Below are positions 8,389 through 16,902 of a DNA stretch of 64,000 nt, piece after piece (the first letter of the stretch is position 1; the number at the start of each line of letters is the position of its first letter). The stretch spans positions 124,001 through 188,000 of the forward strand of contig NZ_JBQHUF010000002.1 in NCBI RefSeq assembly GCF_052065355.1, given 5' to 3'. Source of the DNA: Flavonifractor sp052065355. GTDB lineage: Bacteria; Bacillota; Clostridia; Oscillospirales; Oscillospiraceae. The position numbers and the translations under genes are program-made. The notes under the pieces were generated by a model. That model had not been told where the DNA came from. It was given only the letters and a program-made list of their open reading frames with translations, and made no database searches.

Positions 8389-8673
8389 ATGCTGAACATC
8401 GGTATTCAGTTCTTCGCCCACAAGAAGGGCGTTGGCTCCACTCGTAACGGCCGTGATTCCGAGGCCAAGCGTCTGGGCGTGAAGCGGGGCGACGGTCAGT
8501 TCGTTCTGGCCGGTAACATCCTGGTCCGCCAGCGGGGCACCCATATCCATCCCGGCGTCAACGTGGGTAAGGGCAGCGACGACACTCTGTTCGCTATGAA
8601 GAGCGGCAAGGTCAAGTTCGAGCGCCTGGGCAAGGACCGCAAGCAGGTTTCCATTGTGGAGATCGCGCAGTAA
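8389..8673 (+). CDS. rpmA: 50S ribosomal protein L27 with Prp-cleavable extension
   Basis: A 94-residue protein. The ATG at 8389 is chosen because GGAGGTG precedes it and because it gives the family-typical MLNIGIQFF extension before AHKKGVGSTRNG. The QFF-A junction is the Prp cleavage site known from S. aureus L27. The mature N-terminus reaches towards the peptidyl-transferase centre. The operon ends with a terminator 23 bp on. Confidence 0.97.
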   Translation: MLNIGIQFFAHKKGVGSTRNGRDSEAKRLGVKRGDGQFVLAGNILVRQRGTHIHPGVNVGKGSDDTLFAMKSGKVKFERLGKDRKQVSIVEIAQ

Positions 8674-8695
8674 TTGCCTGCAATATGGGTAAACT

Positions 8696-8729
8696 AAGCC
8701 CCGGACGGAATCCCGTTCCGGGGCTTTTT
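8696..8729 (+). terminator. Intrinsic terminator after rpmA
   Basis: Stem AAGCCCCGGA (8696-8705) with TCCGGGGCTT (8717-8726), then a T run. Confidence 0.9.
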
Positions 8730-8750
8730 CTTTGAGAGCAAGGAGGAACT

Positions 8751-10031
8751 ATGGCAGCACCCTTTGTAGATACCGCCCGCATCACTGTGAAGGCGGGCAA
8801 CGGCGGCAACGGCGCGGTGGCTTTCCATCGGGAGAAGTACGTGGCCGCCGGCGGCCCCGACGGCGGCGACGGCGGCCGGGGCGGCAGCGTGATCCTGGAG
8901 ATCAACCCCCATATGTCCACCCTGATGGACTTCCGCTACAAGCGCAAGTATGTGGCGGGTAACGGCATGGACGGTCAGGGCAAGCGCTGCTCCGGCAAGG
9001 ACGGAGAGGATCTGGTCATCAAGGTGCCTCGGGGCACCGTAGTGCGGGATGCCGACACCAATGAGATCATCTGCGACATGTCGGAGACCGACCGCTTCGT
9101 GCTGGCCAAGGGCGGCAACGGCGGCTGGGGCAACAAGCATTTTGCCACCCCCACCCGGCAGGTGCCCCGGTTTGCCAAGGCGGGGCTGCCCGGTCAGGAG
9201 CGGCAGGTCATTCTGGAGCTGAAGCTGCTGGCCGACGTGGGTCTGGTGGGCTTCCCCAACGTGGGCAAGTCCACCCTGCTCTCGGTGGTCTCCAAAGCCC
9301 GGCCCAAGATCGCCAACTACCACTTCACCACCCTGTTCCCCAACCTGGGCGTGGTGTATGTGGAAGAAGGGGTGTCCTTCGTTCTGGCCGACATCCCCGG
9401 CATCATCGAGGGCGCCGCCGACGGCGCCGGCCTGGGCCACGACTTTTTGCGGCACATCGACCGCTGCCGCCTGCTCATCCATGTGGTGGACGTGTCCGGC
9501 TCTGAGGGCCGGGACCCGGTGGCCGATTTTGAGGCAATTCAGGAGGAGCTGAAGCAGTACGGCTCCGGCCTGGAGGACCGGCCCATGATTGTGGCGGGCA
9601 ACAAGGTGGATATTGCCGCCGACCGCTCCGGTCTGGAAGCCCTGAAGGCCCATGTGGAGGCCCTGGGCATGCCCTTCTATGAGATATCCGCCGCTTCCCA
9701 GCTGGGCACCCGGGAGCTGATGTTCGCCGCCGCCCGGGAACTGGAGCACCTGCCTCCCATCACGGTGTACGAGCCCACCTATGTGGAGCGTCCCCCGGAG
9801 GTGGATACCTCCGAGCCCCTCAATATTATCCACGAGGAGGACACCTGGATCGTGGAGGGTCCCTGGCTCCAGCGGCTCATGGCCAACGTCAACTTCGGGG
9901 ACTACGAGTCCCGCAACTGGTTCGACAAGATGCTCCGCCAGTCCGGCCTGTTCGACCGGTTGGAGGAAATGGGCATCAAGGACGGGGACATCGTCTCCCT
10001 CTACAACCTGGAATTCGAGTATCAGAGATAA
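8751..10031 (+). CDS. obgE: Obg-family ribosome-assembly GTPase
   Basis: A 426-residue GTPase with all three Obg domains. The glycine-rich Obg fold is at 1-158 (KAGNGGNGAVAFHREKYV, GGPDGGDGGRGG). The G domain holds P-loop GFPNVGKST (about 166-174), DIPG switch II and NKVD. The C-terminal OCT domain (about 350-426) is present in Gram-positive Obg proteins. It binds the large ribosomal subunit and influences (p)ppGpp signalling and growth. AAGGAGG precedes the start. It is separated from rpmA by a terminator, so it is probably transcribed independently. Confidence 0.97.
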   Translation: MAAPFVDTARITVKAGNGGNGAVAFHREKYVAAGGPDGGDGGRGGSVILEINPHMSTLMDFRYKRKYVAGNGMDGQGKRCSGKDGEDLVIKVPRGTVVRDADTNEIICDMSETDRFVLAKGGNGGWGNKHFATPTRQVPRFAKAGLPGQERQVILELKLLADVGLVGFPNVGKSTLLSVVSKARPKIANYHFTTLFPNLGVVYVEEGVSFVLADIPGIIEGAADGAGLGHDFLRHIDRCRLLIHVVDVSGSEGRDPVADFEAIQEELKQYGSGLEDRPMIVAGNKVDIAADRSGLEALKAHVEALGMPFYEISAASQLGTRELMFAAARELEHLPPITVYEPTYVERPPEVDTSEPLNIIHEEDTWIVEGPWLQRLMANVNFGDYESRNWFDKMLRQSGLFDRLEEMGIKDGDIVSLYNLEFEYQR

Positions 10032-10032
10032 G

Positions 10033-10067
10033 AAAACCGGGCCCGCAAACCGGCGGGCCCGGTTTTT
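10033..10067. terminator. Bidirectional terminator between obgE and the DUF4179 gene
   Basis: A 14-bp perfect stem (10033-10046 with 10053-10066) with A and T tracts on both sides. It serves two convergent genes. Confidence 0.88.
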
Positions 10068-10069
10068 GC

Positions 10070-11092
10070 TTATTGGGTGACGGGGATGACCACATCCCCC
10101 ACGGTGATGGAAGCCACCTCATCCAAGGAGAGAATCTGGTCAAAAATCATGCTTTTTTGGCAGTTTACGCCGTCTTCACCGTAGGCGCTGGAGCCGCCGG
10201 CATGGGACAGATCCAGAGTGGTGCCATCGGTGTAGGTGAGGGACAGGGAGAGCGGCTCGATCCAGTCCAGGCTGGGATCTCCCGCCCCATGGACCGTGTA
10301 ATCCACCTGGATGGACAGGGGGGAGAGGGTGATGGTGTTGAGTTCGGCCTCCGCCCCGTCCAGCCGGAAGGTCTGCCCGCAGGGCAGGACCCGGGAGGAA
10401 TCCTCAAAGTCCAACTGGAACTTCAGCGTCCAACTCCCCTCTGCCAGGGTGGTACAGGCAGTATAGTCCTCGTTGTAAAGCTCCAGATCCCGGAGCTGGA
10501 CAGTGAGCTCCCCGGGTTGGATCGGGGTGTCCTGGGTGCGAAGCTCCACGAACTGGATGGCGTTGTCGGCGGGATCAGCGTCAAAGAACCAGGTTCTGGC
10601 GTGGCTGCCGCCCTTGTAGCCCCGGGGCGTGGTGTCATGGGACTGGAAGGCCAGCGGCAGGGCCTCGGTCTCCGGATTTGCGGCCCGGGCCAGAACGTCA
10701 TCACTTACCAGAGCCGTTCCGTCCTCCCGCTGGATGGTGTACACCACCGCATAGCTGTAAGTGTCCCCCACGATGGCGTCGGCGGTGACGGTAATGCCAT
10801 GGTCGGTGTCGGAGGCCCCAACGGGGTAGCCGATCTTGTCGATGACCTCGGTCTGGGCGGAGGAGCCGAAAATAGCGGAGAAAGCCGCTCCTACCTCTCC
10901 CAAAGCACCGGTGGCTCCAGCCGCGCCCAGACTGAGTACCAGAGCGGCGGCCACCCCCGCCGCAGCCAGACGGCGGATGGGCAGGACCCGGCGGGGAGTG
11001 GCTACCTCCGACGCCATCAGTCGGTCTACCATATCTTCCTTTTGCTCCGGGGTGAAGCGGAGCCGGTCCATCGTATCCTGATAACGGTTCAT
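10070..11092 (-). CDS. DUF4179 membrane protein, likely anti-sigma partner
   Basis: A 340-residue protein on the minus strand. A short cytoplasmic N-terminus (about 1-38) precedes one hydrophobic segment (about 44-64, LAAAGVAAALVLSLG...), then a large extracytoplasmic beta-rich DUF4179-type domain (VGDTYSYAVVYTIQREDG, TTPRGYKGGSHARTW). Its ATG overlaps the stop of the upstream sigma-factor gene. In Clostridia such pairs are usually an ECF sigma factor and its membrane-bound regulator. I infer that role from this arrangement; the stimulus is unknown. Confidence 0.82.
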   Translation of the reverse strand: MNRYQDTMDRLRFTPEQKEDMVDRLMASEVATPRRVLPIRRLAAAGVAAALVLSLGAAGATGALGEVGAAFSAIFGSSAQTEVIDKIGYPVGASDTDHGITVTADAIVGDTYSYAVVYTIQREDGTALVSDDVLARAANPETEALPLAFQSHDTTPRGYKGGSHARTWFFDADPADNAIQFVELRTQDTPIQPGELTVQLRDLELYNEDYTACTTLAEGSWTLKFQLDFEDSSRVLPCGQTFRLDGAEAELNTITLSPLSIQVDYTVHGAGDPSLDWIEPLSLSLTYTDGTTLDLSHAGGSSAYGEDGVNCQKSMIFDQILSLDEVASITVGDVVIPVTQ

Positions 11093-11577
11093 GTCAAATC
11101 CTCCTGTTCCAGATAAGTCCGCAGCTTCTGCCGTCCCCGCTCCAGCCGGGTAAAGACGGTGGCAGGTTTTTCTCCCAGCAGGGCGCCGATCTCCCTGGCG
11201 GAGTAGCCCTCGTAATAGTAGAGGTAGATGACGGCCCGGTATTTGGGAGGCAGCAGCTCCAGTGCCGCCAGCAGACTGCCCTCCTCAGGCTGGGGAGCGG
11301 GCACGATCTCTGCCGCCTCCAGAGCCACCGTAGTGCGCCGCCAGCGGCTTTTCAGGTGATCCTTGCACAGGTTGACGGCAGCGCGGATGATCCAGGCCCG
11401 TTCATGCTCCGGACTGTCAAAAGTTTGGGGATGTTGCAGCAGCTTGAGAAAAATGTCCTGACAGATATCCTGGGCGTCGTGGGTATTGCCCAGATAGGTG
11501 TAGCTCAGCCGGAGGATCAGGTCGGAATAGGTCTCCACCAGCCGCCGGGCCTCCGCCCGGTCCAATGTGGGAGCCAT
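11089..11577 (-). CDS. ECF-type RNA polymerase sigma factor
   Basis: A 162-residue sigma-70-family protein. The ATG at 11577 is preferred because GGAAAGGATG lies before it. A GTG 14 codons upstream is open but has a poor ribosome site. Region 2 is visible as YSDLILRLSYTYLGNTHDAQDICQDIF, and region 4 as LPPKYRAVIYLYYYEGYSAREIGALL (both quoted only in parts). The linker between them is short, as in ECF factors. The 3' end overlaps the DUF4179 gene by four bases, so the two are translationally coupled. No matching promoter could be picked out by eye. Confidence 0.9.
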   Translation of the reverse strand: MAPTLDRAEARRLVETYSDLILRLSYTYLGNTHDAQDICQDIFLKLLQHPQTFDSPEHERAWIIRAAVNLCKDHLKSRWRRTTVALEAAEIVPAPQPEEGSLLAALELLPPKYRAVIYLYYYEGYSAREIGALLGEKPATVFTRLERGRQKLRTYLEQEDLT

Positions 11578-11660
11578 GTCTGTCACATCCTTTCCGAAGG
11601 GAATAAAAAGCGCTTTCACCCAGAATACGATTGAGAGCGGCCGGATTCTTCACAACGGGC

Positions 11661-11697
11661 AAAAAAACCGCGGAAGCTGGGGGCTTCCGCGGTTTCT
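11661..11697 (-). terminator. Intrinsic terminator of the PsiE-family gene
   Basis: Stem AAACCGCGGAAG (11665-11676) with CTTCCGCGGTTT (11684-11695). On the minus strand the stem is followed by a T7 tract. Confidence 0.88.
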
Positions 11698-11700
11698 GCG

Positions 11701-12111
11701 TTATGAGGCCGGAGGCTGGGGTGGCTGGGCGCCGGGAATGGCGGAGTCCTCCTTGGTGTGGAGGAACTTTTTAATCACAAAGATCAGCGCTACGGCGGAG
11801 ACCCCCAGCAGGGTATCCACCGGGGAGGCGTGGCTTACCACCAACTGCCGGGCGATAGCGAAGAGAAGCACGTCGGTGACGGCTCTGGGCGTATGGAGGA
11901 CCAGCATTTTCATGAACTCCAGACCCACGATGATGTTCATGGCGCCAGCTAAAAACTGGTCCAAATTGAATTGACCCGCAAGCAGGGATGTCAGGGAGTC
12001 CTTCCCGGTCAGCAGCATCTGAACCACGGTGACGATCAGAATGAAAGCGGCGATGATCATCTCCAGCACCCAGGCGGTCTTCAACAGCGTGATAACGACT
12101 TTTGATTTCAT
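11701..12111 (-). CDS. PsiE-like small membrane protein
   Basis: A 136-residue membrane protein with four hydrophobic stretches. The ATG at 12111 is chosen because AAGGAG lies 7 bases before it; the upstream ATG sits inside that ribosome site. The block EFMKMLVLHTPRAVTDVLLFAIARQLVV (in parts) resembles the core of the phosphate-starvation-inducible PsiE family (PF06146), whose function is unknown. The C-terminus is Pro-rich. No phosphate-regulon genes are nearby, so the name reflects homology only. Confidence 0.7.
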   Translation of the reverse strand: MKSKVVITLLKTAWVLEMIIAAFILIVTVVQMLLTGKDSLTSLLAGQFNLDQFLAGAMNIIVGLEFMKMLVLHTPRAVTDVLLFAIARQLVVSHASPVDTLLGVSAVALIFVIKKFLHTKEDSAIPGAQPPQPPAS

Positions 12112-12221
12112 GAACGGCTCCTTTCTCAAAAAGGACTGCTGAAAAAAGTATAACGGAAGGCGGGCGCCACGTCAACCGCTCCGGGAATAATGCTGAAAAG
12201 CGGGGGAATACTGGAAAAGAA

Positions 12222-12250
12222 TTGACTTGGCCGCGGGAATGTGATATGAT
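12222..12250 (+). promoter_or_regulatory. Sigma-A promoter of the riboswitch/ATPase transcript
   Basis: TTGACT (12222-12227), 17-bp spacer, TATGAT (12245-12250). Confidence 0.88.
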
Positions 12251-12255
12251 ACCGA

Positions 12256-12420
12256 CAGTTGAAAAGGGAGTAGTTTGAAAGTCGTTCCGTCAACATCACG
12301 GTCAGTCTGCTGACCTGGCGGTACGCGCCCGATGTGGTAACAAGACTTTTCGGCAACTGTTGTCGTGGACGGCGGTTGGCGGGAGGTCTTTTTTTATTGC
12401 CCTCTCGCCGAATATTAACA
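12256..12420 (+). promoter_or_regulatory. yybP-ykoY (manganese) riboswitch
   Basis: The leader contains AAAGGGAGTAG shortly after the promoter and, downstream, CCGTCAACATCACGG. These are the two conserved segments I associate with the yybP-ykoY Mn2+-sensing riboswitch. A GC-rich segment with a T7 tract (about 12375-12400) precedes the start codon and may be the expression-platform terminator. The class is known to control metal exporters including P-type ATPases, which is what follows. Confidence 0.8.
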
Positions 12421-12435
12421 AAGGGAAGGGATCTT

Positions 12436-15069
12436 ATGACAGAACCGTATTACAGCAAGACCACATCCCAAGCGCTGGAGGCCCAGCAGGTCGACCGGAA
12501 GGGCCTGACGGATCAGCAGGCCCGGGCCCGGCTGGACCAGTATGGCCCCAACAAACTGTCTGAAGGCAAGAAAAAGAGCGTACTTCAGATCTTTCTGGAG
12601 CAGTTCAAGGATCTGCTGGTCATCATCCTCATCGTCGCAGCCTTCATCTCCGCACTGTCGGAGAACGTAGAGAGCACCATCGTCATCTTCGCCGTGCTCA
12701 TCCTCAACGCCATCTTGGGTACCGTCCAGTACCTGAAGGCGGAAAAGTCCCTGGAGAGCCTGAAAGCCATGTCTTCTCCCACTGCCAAGGTGCTGCGTGG
12801 CGGCGTCCGGGTGGAGATTCCCTCCGCCGACGTGGTGCCCGGCGACATCGTGCTGCTGGAGGCAGGCGACATGGTGGTGGCCGACGGCCGCATCCTGGAA
12901 AACTTCTCCCTAAAAGTCAATGAGAGCTCCCTCACCGGTGAGAGTGAGGGCGTGGACAAGACCGACGAGGTCATCGAGGGTGGCAAGGTGGCCCTGGGCG
13001 ACCAGAAGAACATGGTGTTCTCCGGCTCCCTGGTGACCTATGGCCGTGCGGAGGTGCTGGTCACCGGCACCGGCATGGACACCGAGCTGGGCAAGATCGC
13101 CGCTCTGATGAACCAGACCCAGCAGCGCAAGACGCCTCTGCAGCAGAGCCTGGACAACTTCTCCGCCAAGCTGGCGGTGGTCATCATGGCCATCTGCGCC
13201 GTGGTGTTTGCCCTGTCTGTGTTCCGCACCCATATGGGGGTGCTGGACTCCCTCATGTTCGCCGTGGCTCTGGCGGTGGCCGCTATTCCCGAGGCGCTCT
13301 CTTCCATTGTCACCATTGTGCTGGCCATGGGTACCCAGAAGATGGCCAGACAGAACGCCATTATGAAGGACCTGAAGGCGGTGGAGAGCCTGGGTTCCGT
13401 CTCCGTCATCTGCTCGGATAAGACGGGCACCCTGACCCAGAACAAGATGACCCCCCAGAAGGTGTACGCCGACGGCTCCCTGCTGGAGGGAGATGACCTG
13501 GAGCTGGTGAACGACGTGCAGCGGCTGCTGCTCAAGGCCGCCCTGCTGGCCAGCGACGCCACCAACAACGAGGAGACTGGCTCCTCTATCGGTGACCCCA
13601 CCGAGGTGGCTCTGGTGATGCTGGGCGAGAAGTTCGGTGTGGACGAGGAGACCTATCGTGCCCAGCATCCCCGGCTGGGCGAGCTGGCCTTTGACTCCGA
13701 CCGCAAGCTGATGAGCACCCTCCATGACATTGATGGGGTTCCCACGCTGTTCACCAAGGGCGCCATCGATGTACTGCTGGATCGGTCCAAGTGGCTGCTG
13801 ACCCGGGAGGGGAAGGTGGAGCTCACTCCCGAGCGGAAAGAGGAGATCGCCCGGGTAAATATGGAGCTGTCCATGGAGGGCCTGCGAGTGTTGGCCTTTG
13901 CCTACAAGGAGATAGACAGCGTTCGGCCCCTGACCCTGGACGACGAGAACGAGTTCACCTTTATCGGCCTTATTTCCATGATCGATCCGCCTCGGCCCGA
14001 GGCAGTACAGGCGGTGGCCGACGCCAAGCGGGGCGGCATCCGCACCATCATGATCACCGGCGACCACAAGGTCACTGCCTCCGCCATCGCCAAACAGCTG
14101 GGCATTTTCCGGGACGGGGATGAGGCTGTGTCCGGCCTGGAGCTGGACCAGATGACCGACGCCGACCTGGATCAGCGGCTGGAGAAGATCTCGGTATACG
14201 CCCGGGTGTCTCCCGAGCATAAGATCCGCATTGTCAACGCCTGGCAGCGCAAGGGCTGCATCGTGTCCATGACCGGCGACGGCGTCAACGACGCCCCTGC
14301 CCTGAAGAAGGCCGACATCGGCGTAGCCATGGGCATCACCGGTACCGAGGTGTCCAAGGACGCCGCCTCCATGATTCTGGCCGACGACAACTTCGCTACC
14401 ATCGTCAAGGCGGTGGTCAACGGCCGCAGCGTGTACGCCAACATCAAAAACGCCATCCAGTTCCTTCTCTCTGGCAATACAGCTGGTATTTTCTGCGTGC
14501 TTTATGCCTCTCTGTTGGCGCTGCCGGTGCCCTTCCAGCCGGTGCACCTGCTGTTCATTAACCTGCTCACCGATTCCATGCCTGCCATTGCCATCGGCAT
14601 GGAGCCCGCCCGCCAGGGCCTGCTGGACCAGAAGCCCCGGGACCCCAAGCAGCCCATTCTGGACCGGCCTCTGCTCACCCGCATCGGCGGCCAGGGCCTG
14701 CTGATCGCCATCGTTACCATGATCGCCTTCTACCTGGGCTACCAGGGCGGCGACGCCGTCATGGCCTCCACCATGGCGTTCGCTACCCTCACCCTGGCCC
14801 GGCTGTTCCACGGCTTTAACTGCCGGGGAAGCGAGTCTATCTTCCGGCTGAAGTTCTCCACCAACAAGTACTCCATTATGGCGTTCTTTGCCGGTGTGGT
14901 ACTGCTGCTGGCGGTGCTGTTCATCCCCGGCCTCAAGGGCCTGTTTATGGTGGCTCCCGCCTTCGGGGTTGCCAACCTGGGAGAGATCGTGGGCCTGGCC
15001 TTCCTGCCCACCCTGGTGATCCAGATCGTCAAGGTGATCTGCGACCTGCGCCGGGGCAAAGAAGCGTAA
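12436..15069 (+). CDS. P2-type cation-transporting ATPase (Ca2+/Mn2+)
   Basis: An 877-residue P-type ATPase. The ATG at 12436 follows AAGGGAAGGG. It begins with the N-terminal cation-ATPase domain (LTDQQARARLDQYGPNKL). The actuator loop holds SLTGES, and membrane helix 4 reads AIPEALSSIVTI. The phosphorylated aspartate lies in CSDKTGTLT (about residue 328), with the hinge TGDGVNDAPALKKADIG. The architecture is that of PMCA/SERCA-type calcium pumps. Because a manganese riboswitch precedes it, Mn2+ (or Mn2+ and Ca2+) export is the more likely role; this is inferred. The acidic residue of helix 4 is retained. Confidence 0.92.
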   Translation: MTEPYYSKTTSQALEAQQVDRKGLTDQQARARLDQYGPNKLSEGKKKSVLQIFLEQFKDLLVIILIVAAFISALSENVESTIVIFAVLILNAILGTVQYLKAEKSLESLKAMSSPTAKVLRGGVRVEIPSADVVPGDIVLLEAGDMVVADGRILENFSLKVNESSLTGESEGVDKTDEVIEGGKVALGDQKNMVFSGSLVTYGRAEVLVTGTGMDTELGKIAALMNQTQQRKTPLQQSLDNFSAKLAVVIMAICAVVFALSVFRTHMGVLDSLMFAVALAVAAIPEALSSIVTIVLAMGTQKMARQNAIMKDLKAVESLGSVSVICSDKTGTLTQNKMTPQKVYADGSLLEGDDLELVNDVQRLLLKAALLASDATNNEETGSSIGDPTEVALVMLGEKFGVDEETYRAQHPRLGELAFDSDRKLMSTLHDIDGVPTLFTKGAIDVLLDRSKWLLTREGKVELTPERKEEIARVNMELSMEGLRVLAFAYKEIDSVRPLTLDDENEFTFIGLISMIDPPRPEAVQAVADAKRGGIRTIMITGDHKVTASAIAKQLGIFRDGDEAVSGLELDQMTDADLDQRLEKISVYARVSPEHKIRIVNAWQRKGCIVSMTGDGVNDAPALKKADIGVAMGITGTEVSKDAASMILADDNFATIVKAVVNGRSVYANIKNAIQFLLSGNTAGIFCVLYASLLALPVPFQPVHLLFINLLTDSMPAIAIGMEPARQGLLDQKPRDPKQPILDRPLLTRIGGQGLLIAIVTMIAFYLGYQGGDAVMASTMAFATLTLARLFHGFNCRGSESIFRLKFSTNKYSIMAFFAGVVLLLAVLFIPGLKGLFMVAPAFGVANLGEIVGLAFLPTLVIQIVKVICDLRRGKEA

Positions 15070-15081
15070 GAAATGAAAAGA

Positions 15082-15116
15082 CGTCCCTGTCCGTCTGGCG
15101 GACAGGGACGTTTTTT
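15082..15116 (+). terminator. Intrinsic terminator after the P-type ATPase
   Basis: 12-bp stem (15082-15093 with 15099-15110), then T6. It may also help stop convergent mgtE transcription. Confidence 0.9.
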
Positions 15117-15118
15117 GC

Positions 15119-16468
15119 TCAGATGGGCAGCAGCACGCTGGCAATATTGAAGTATACGATCAAAGAGATGGCGTCCACAATGGTGGTGATGAGAGGGGCG
15201 GCCATAATAGCCGGGTCAGCCTTGAAGAACTTGGCCGCCATAGGCAGGATGCCGCCTACAGTCTTGGCCAGCAGCACCGTGACATACAGGGCGGCGGCCA
15301 CAGTGAGGGCGGTGGCCGTCTGGCCGGGGTAGGTGAGGATAAGACGGACAAAGTTCACCGCACTGAGTACCGCACCCACCAGCAGGCTCACCCGCAGCTC
15401 CTTCCAAAAGACGCGGGCAAAATCCCGCAGCTGGATCTCGCCCACCGCCATGCCGCGGATGATGAGGGTGCTGGACTGGCTGCCGGCATTTCCGCCGGTG
15501 TCGGTGAGCATGGGGATAAAGGTGACCAGCAGCGGCATGGCGGCAAAAGCCGCCTCATACCGGCCCAGAATGCCGCCGGTGATCATGCCGGAGATCATCA
15601 GCACCAGCAGCCACACGATGCGGTGCCGGGCCAGGGAGAACACACTCGTTTTCAGGTAGGGCTTTTCCGAGGGGGCCATGGCGGCCATCTTCTCAAAGTC
15701 CTCAGTGGCCTCCTTCTCCAGTACGTCCATGCCGTCGTCCACCGTGACGATGCCTACCAGACGGCCCTCTTTGTCCACTACCGGCAGGGAGAGAAAGTCG
15801 TATTTCATCAGCCGGGCCACTGCTTCCTCCCGGTCCTCCCCGGTCTCGGCGGTAATGACGTCGGCCTCCATCAAGTCGGCCACCCGCTCTCCGTCGCCGG
15901 CCAGCAGCAGCTCCCGGATGGTGACCACGCCCTCCAGCCGCCGGGCGGCGTCGGTGACATAGCAGGTGTAGATGCTCTCCGAGTCCGCTCCGGTCTTTCG
16001 GATGTGGTCAATGGCCTGAGCCACCGTCATGCTTTTTTTCAGGTCGGTGAATTCGGCGGTCATAATGCTGCCCACCGAGTTCTCCGGATAGTTGAGGAAC
16101 TGGTTGATAAGCTGCCGGGTGTCCGGACGGGCGGCCTGAAGCACCCGCTTCACCACCCCGGCGGGCAGCTCCTCCAGCATGTCCACCGCATCGTCCACCC
16201 ACAGCTCTTCCACAATGGCGGAGAGTTCCTGGTCGGTAGCCGCCTGGATCAGGGCCTTCTGATCCTCCGGCGGAAGCTCGGAGAACACCTCCGCCGCCGC
16301 CTCCTTGGGCAAGGCGCGAAAAACTGCCAGCTTCTCCTGGCCTGCCAGCGCCTCCAGCAGCTCCGCCAGATCGGCGGGGTGCTCCTCCGCCAGCGCCGCC
16401 CGCAGGGCGTGCACGTCCCGGCGCTCCAGCAGATCCCGCAGCGCCTCCAAAGTCAGATTCTGTTTCAT
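15119..16468 (-). CDS. mgtE: Magnesium transporter MgtE
   Basis: A 449-residue magnesium channel. The ATG at 16468 follows CAGGAGGAAAG. The cytosolic MgtE N-domain (about 1-130, LRAALAEEHPADLAELLE) is a superhelix that gates the pore. A tandem CBS pair follows (about 135-255, GSIMTAEFTDLK, VGIVTVDDGMDV). Five transmembrane helices then include TGGNAGSQSSTL, the conserved pore region. The protein senses intracellular Mg2+ itself. A structured leader of about 280 nt lies upstream, so expression is probably RNA-regulated too. Confidence 0.95.
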   Translation of the reverse strand: MKQNLTLEALRDLLERRDVHALRAALAEEHPADLAELLEALAGQEKLAVFRALPKEAAAEVFSELPPEDQKALIQAATDQELSAIVEELWVDDAVDMLEELPAGVVKRVLQAARPDTRQLINQFLNYPENSVGSIMTAEFTDLKKSMTVAQAIDHIRKTGADSESIYTCYVTDAARRLEGVVTIRELLLAGDGERVADLMEADVITAETGEDREEAVARLMKYDFLSLPVVDKEGRLVGIVTVDDGMDVLEKEATEDFEKMAAMAPSEKPYLKTSVFSLARHRIVWLLVLMISGMITGGILGRYEAAFAAMPLLVTFIPMLTDTGGNAGSQSSTLIIRGMAVGEIQLRDFARVFWKELRVSLLVGAVLSAVNFVRLILTYPGQTATALTVAAALYVTVLLAKTVGGILPMAAKFFKADPAIMAAPLITTIVDAISLIVYFNIASVLLPI

Positions 16469-16751
16469 GGGTCTTTCCTCCTGTCTGTTGAGATACAGCG
16501 AGGAAGTGACCAAAACAGGCACGCCGCGGCAGAGCGCCCGGGCTATATGCCCGGCCGCTCCCCGCGGCGGAGAGCTCCTATCTGGGAACAACTGACCGGG
16601 CCCCGCCCGGCGTTCCCCTTGTTACAGGGAAAACCAGGCGGCGCCAGACCGGCCCGTTAAGGCACTCTCACAGCCCGCGTTGGTACTTCGTCCGCATTGG
16701 TCCACCTGATTTTCCTCCTTTTTCCTATTATTTTGCTAGCCTTTTGGCTGC
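16469..16751 (-). promoter_or_regulatory. Structured 5' leader of mgtE, class unknown
   Basis: An untranslated leader of about 280 nt. Strong hairpins include a stem 16584-16589 with 16612-16617 enclosing CCGGGC-CCC-GCCCGG, and a second CCGGGC/GCCCGG hairpin at 16538-16554 within a larger GCCGCGG/CCGCGGC stem. mgtE genes are often under the M-box Mg2+ riboswitch, but I do not see its conserved core. A magnesium-responsive RNA is inferred from context only. Confidence 0.5.
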
Positions 16752-16757
16752 CGTTTG

Positions 16758-16786
16758 AGGATATCATATTTTTACCTTAAAGGCAA
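16758..16786 (-). promoter_or_regulatory. Sigma-A promoter of mgtE
   Basis: On the minus strand: TTGCCT (16786-16781), 17-bp spacer, TATCCT (16763-16758). Confidence 0.6.
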
Positions 16787-16802
16787 CCCCTAAAATGACA
16801 AA

Positions 16803-16842
16803 TAAAAGCGCCGGCTATGTGACGGTAGCACACATAGCCGGC
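16803..16842 (-). terminator. Intrinsic terminator of the gudD-tctBAC operon
   Basis: 12-bp stem GCCGGCTATGTG / CACATAGCCGGC, followed on the minus strand by GCTTTTATTTG. Confidence 0.78.
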
Positions 16843-16902
16843 AAGAACAAAAGGATAAGTGGGAAACAAAGGAAAGAAATTTGGGAAAGAGAGGGAACTA
16901 TA

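Noticed and set aside
10073..11116. A 347-codon plus-strand frame opposite the DUF4179 gene
   Set aside because: It is a shadow frame. The minus-strand gene has a transmembrane segment, translational coupling to a sigma factor and a family-type domain.
12910..15144. A 744-codon antisense frame opposite the P-type ATPase
   Set aside because: The same shadow effect: composition is biased to Gly, His, Gln and Leu, it has no domain, and it crosses the terminator of the ATPase.
16469..16751. M-box magnesium riboswitch before mgtE
   Set aside because: The conserved M-box core could not be found on the minus strand. I kept the region only as an unassigned structured leader.
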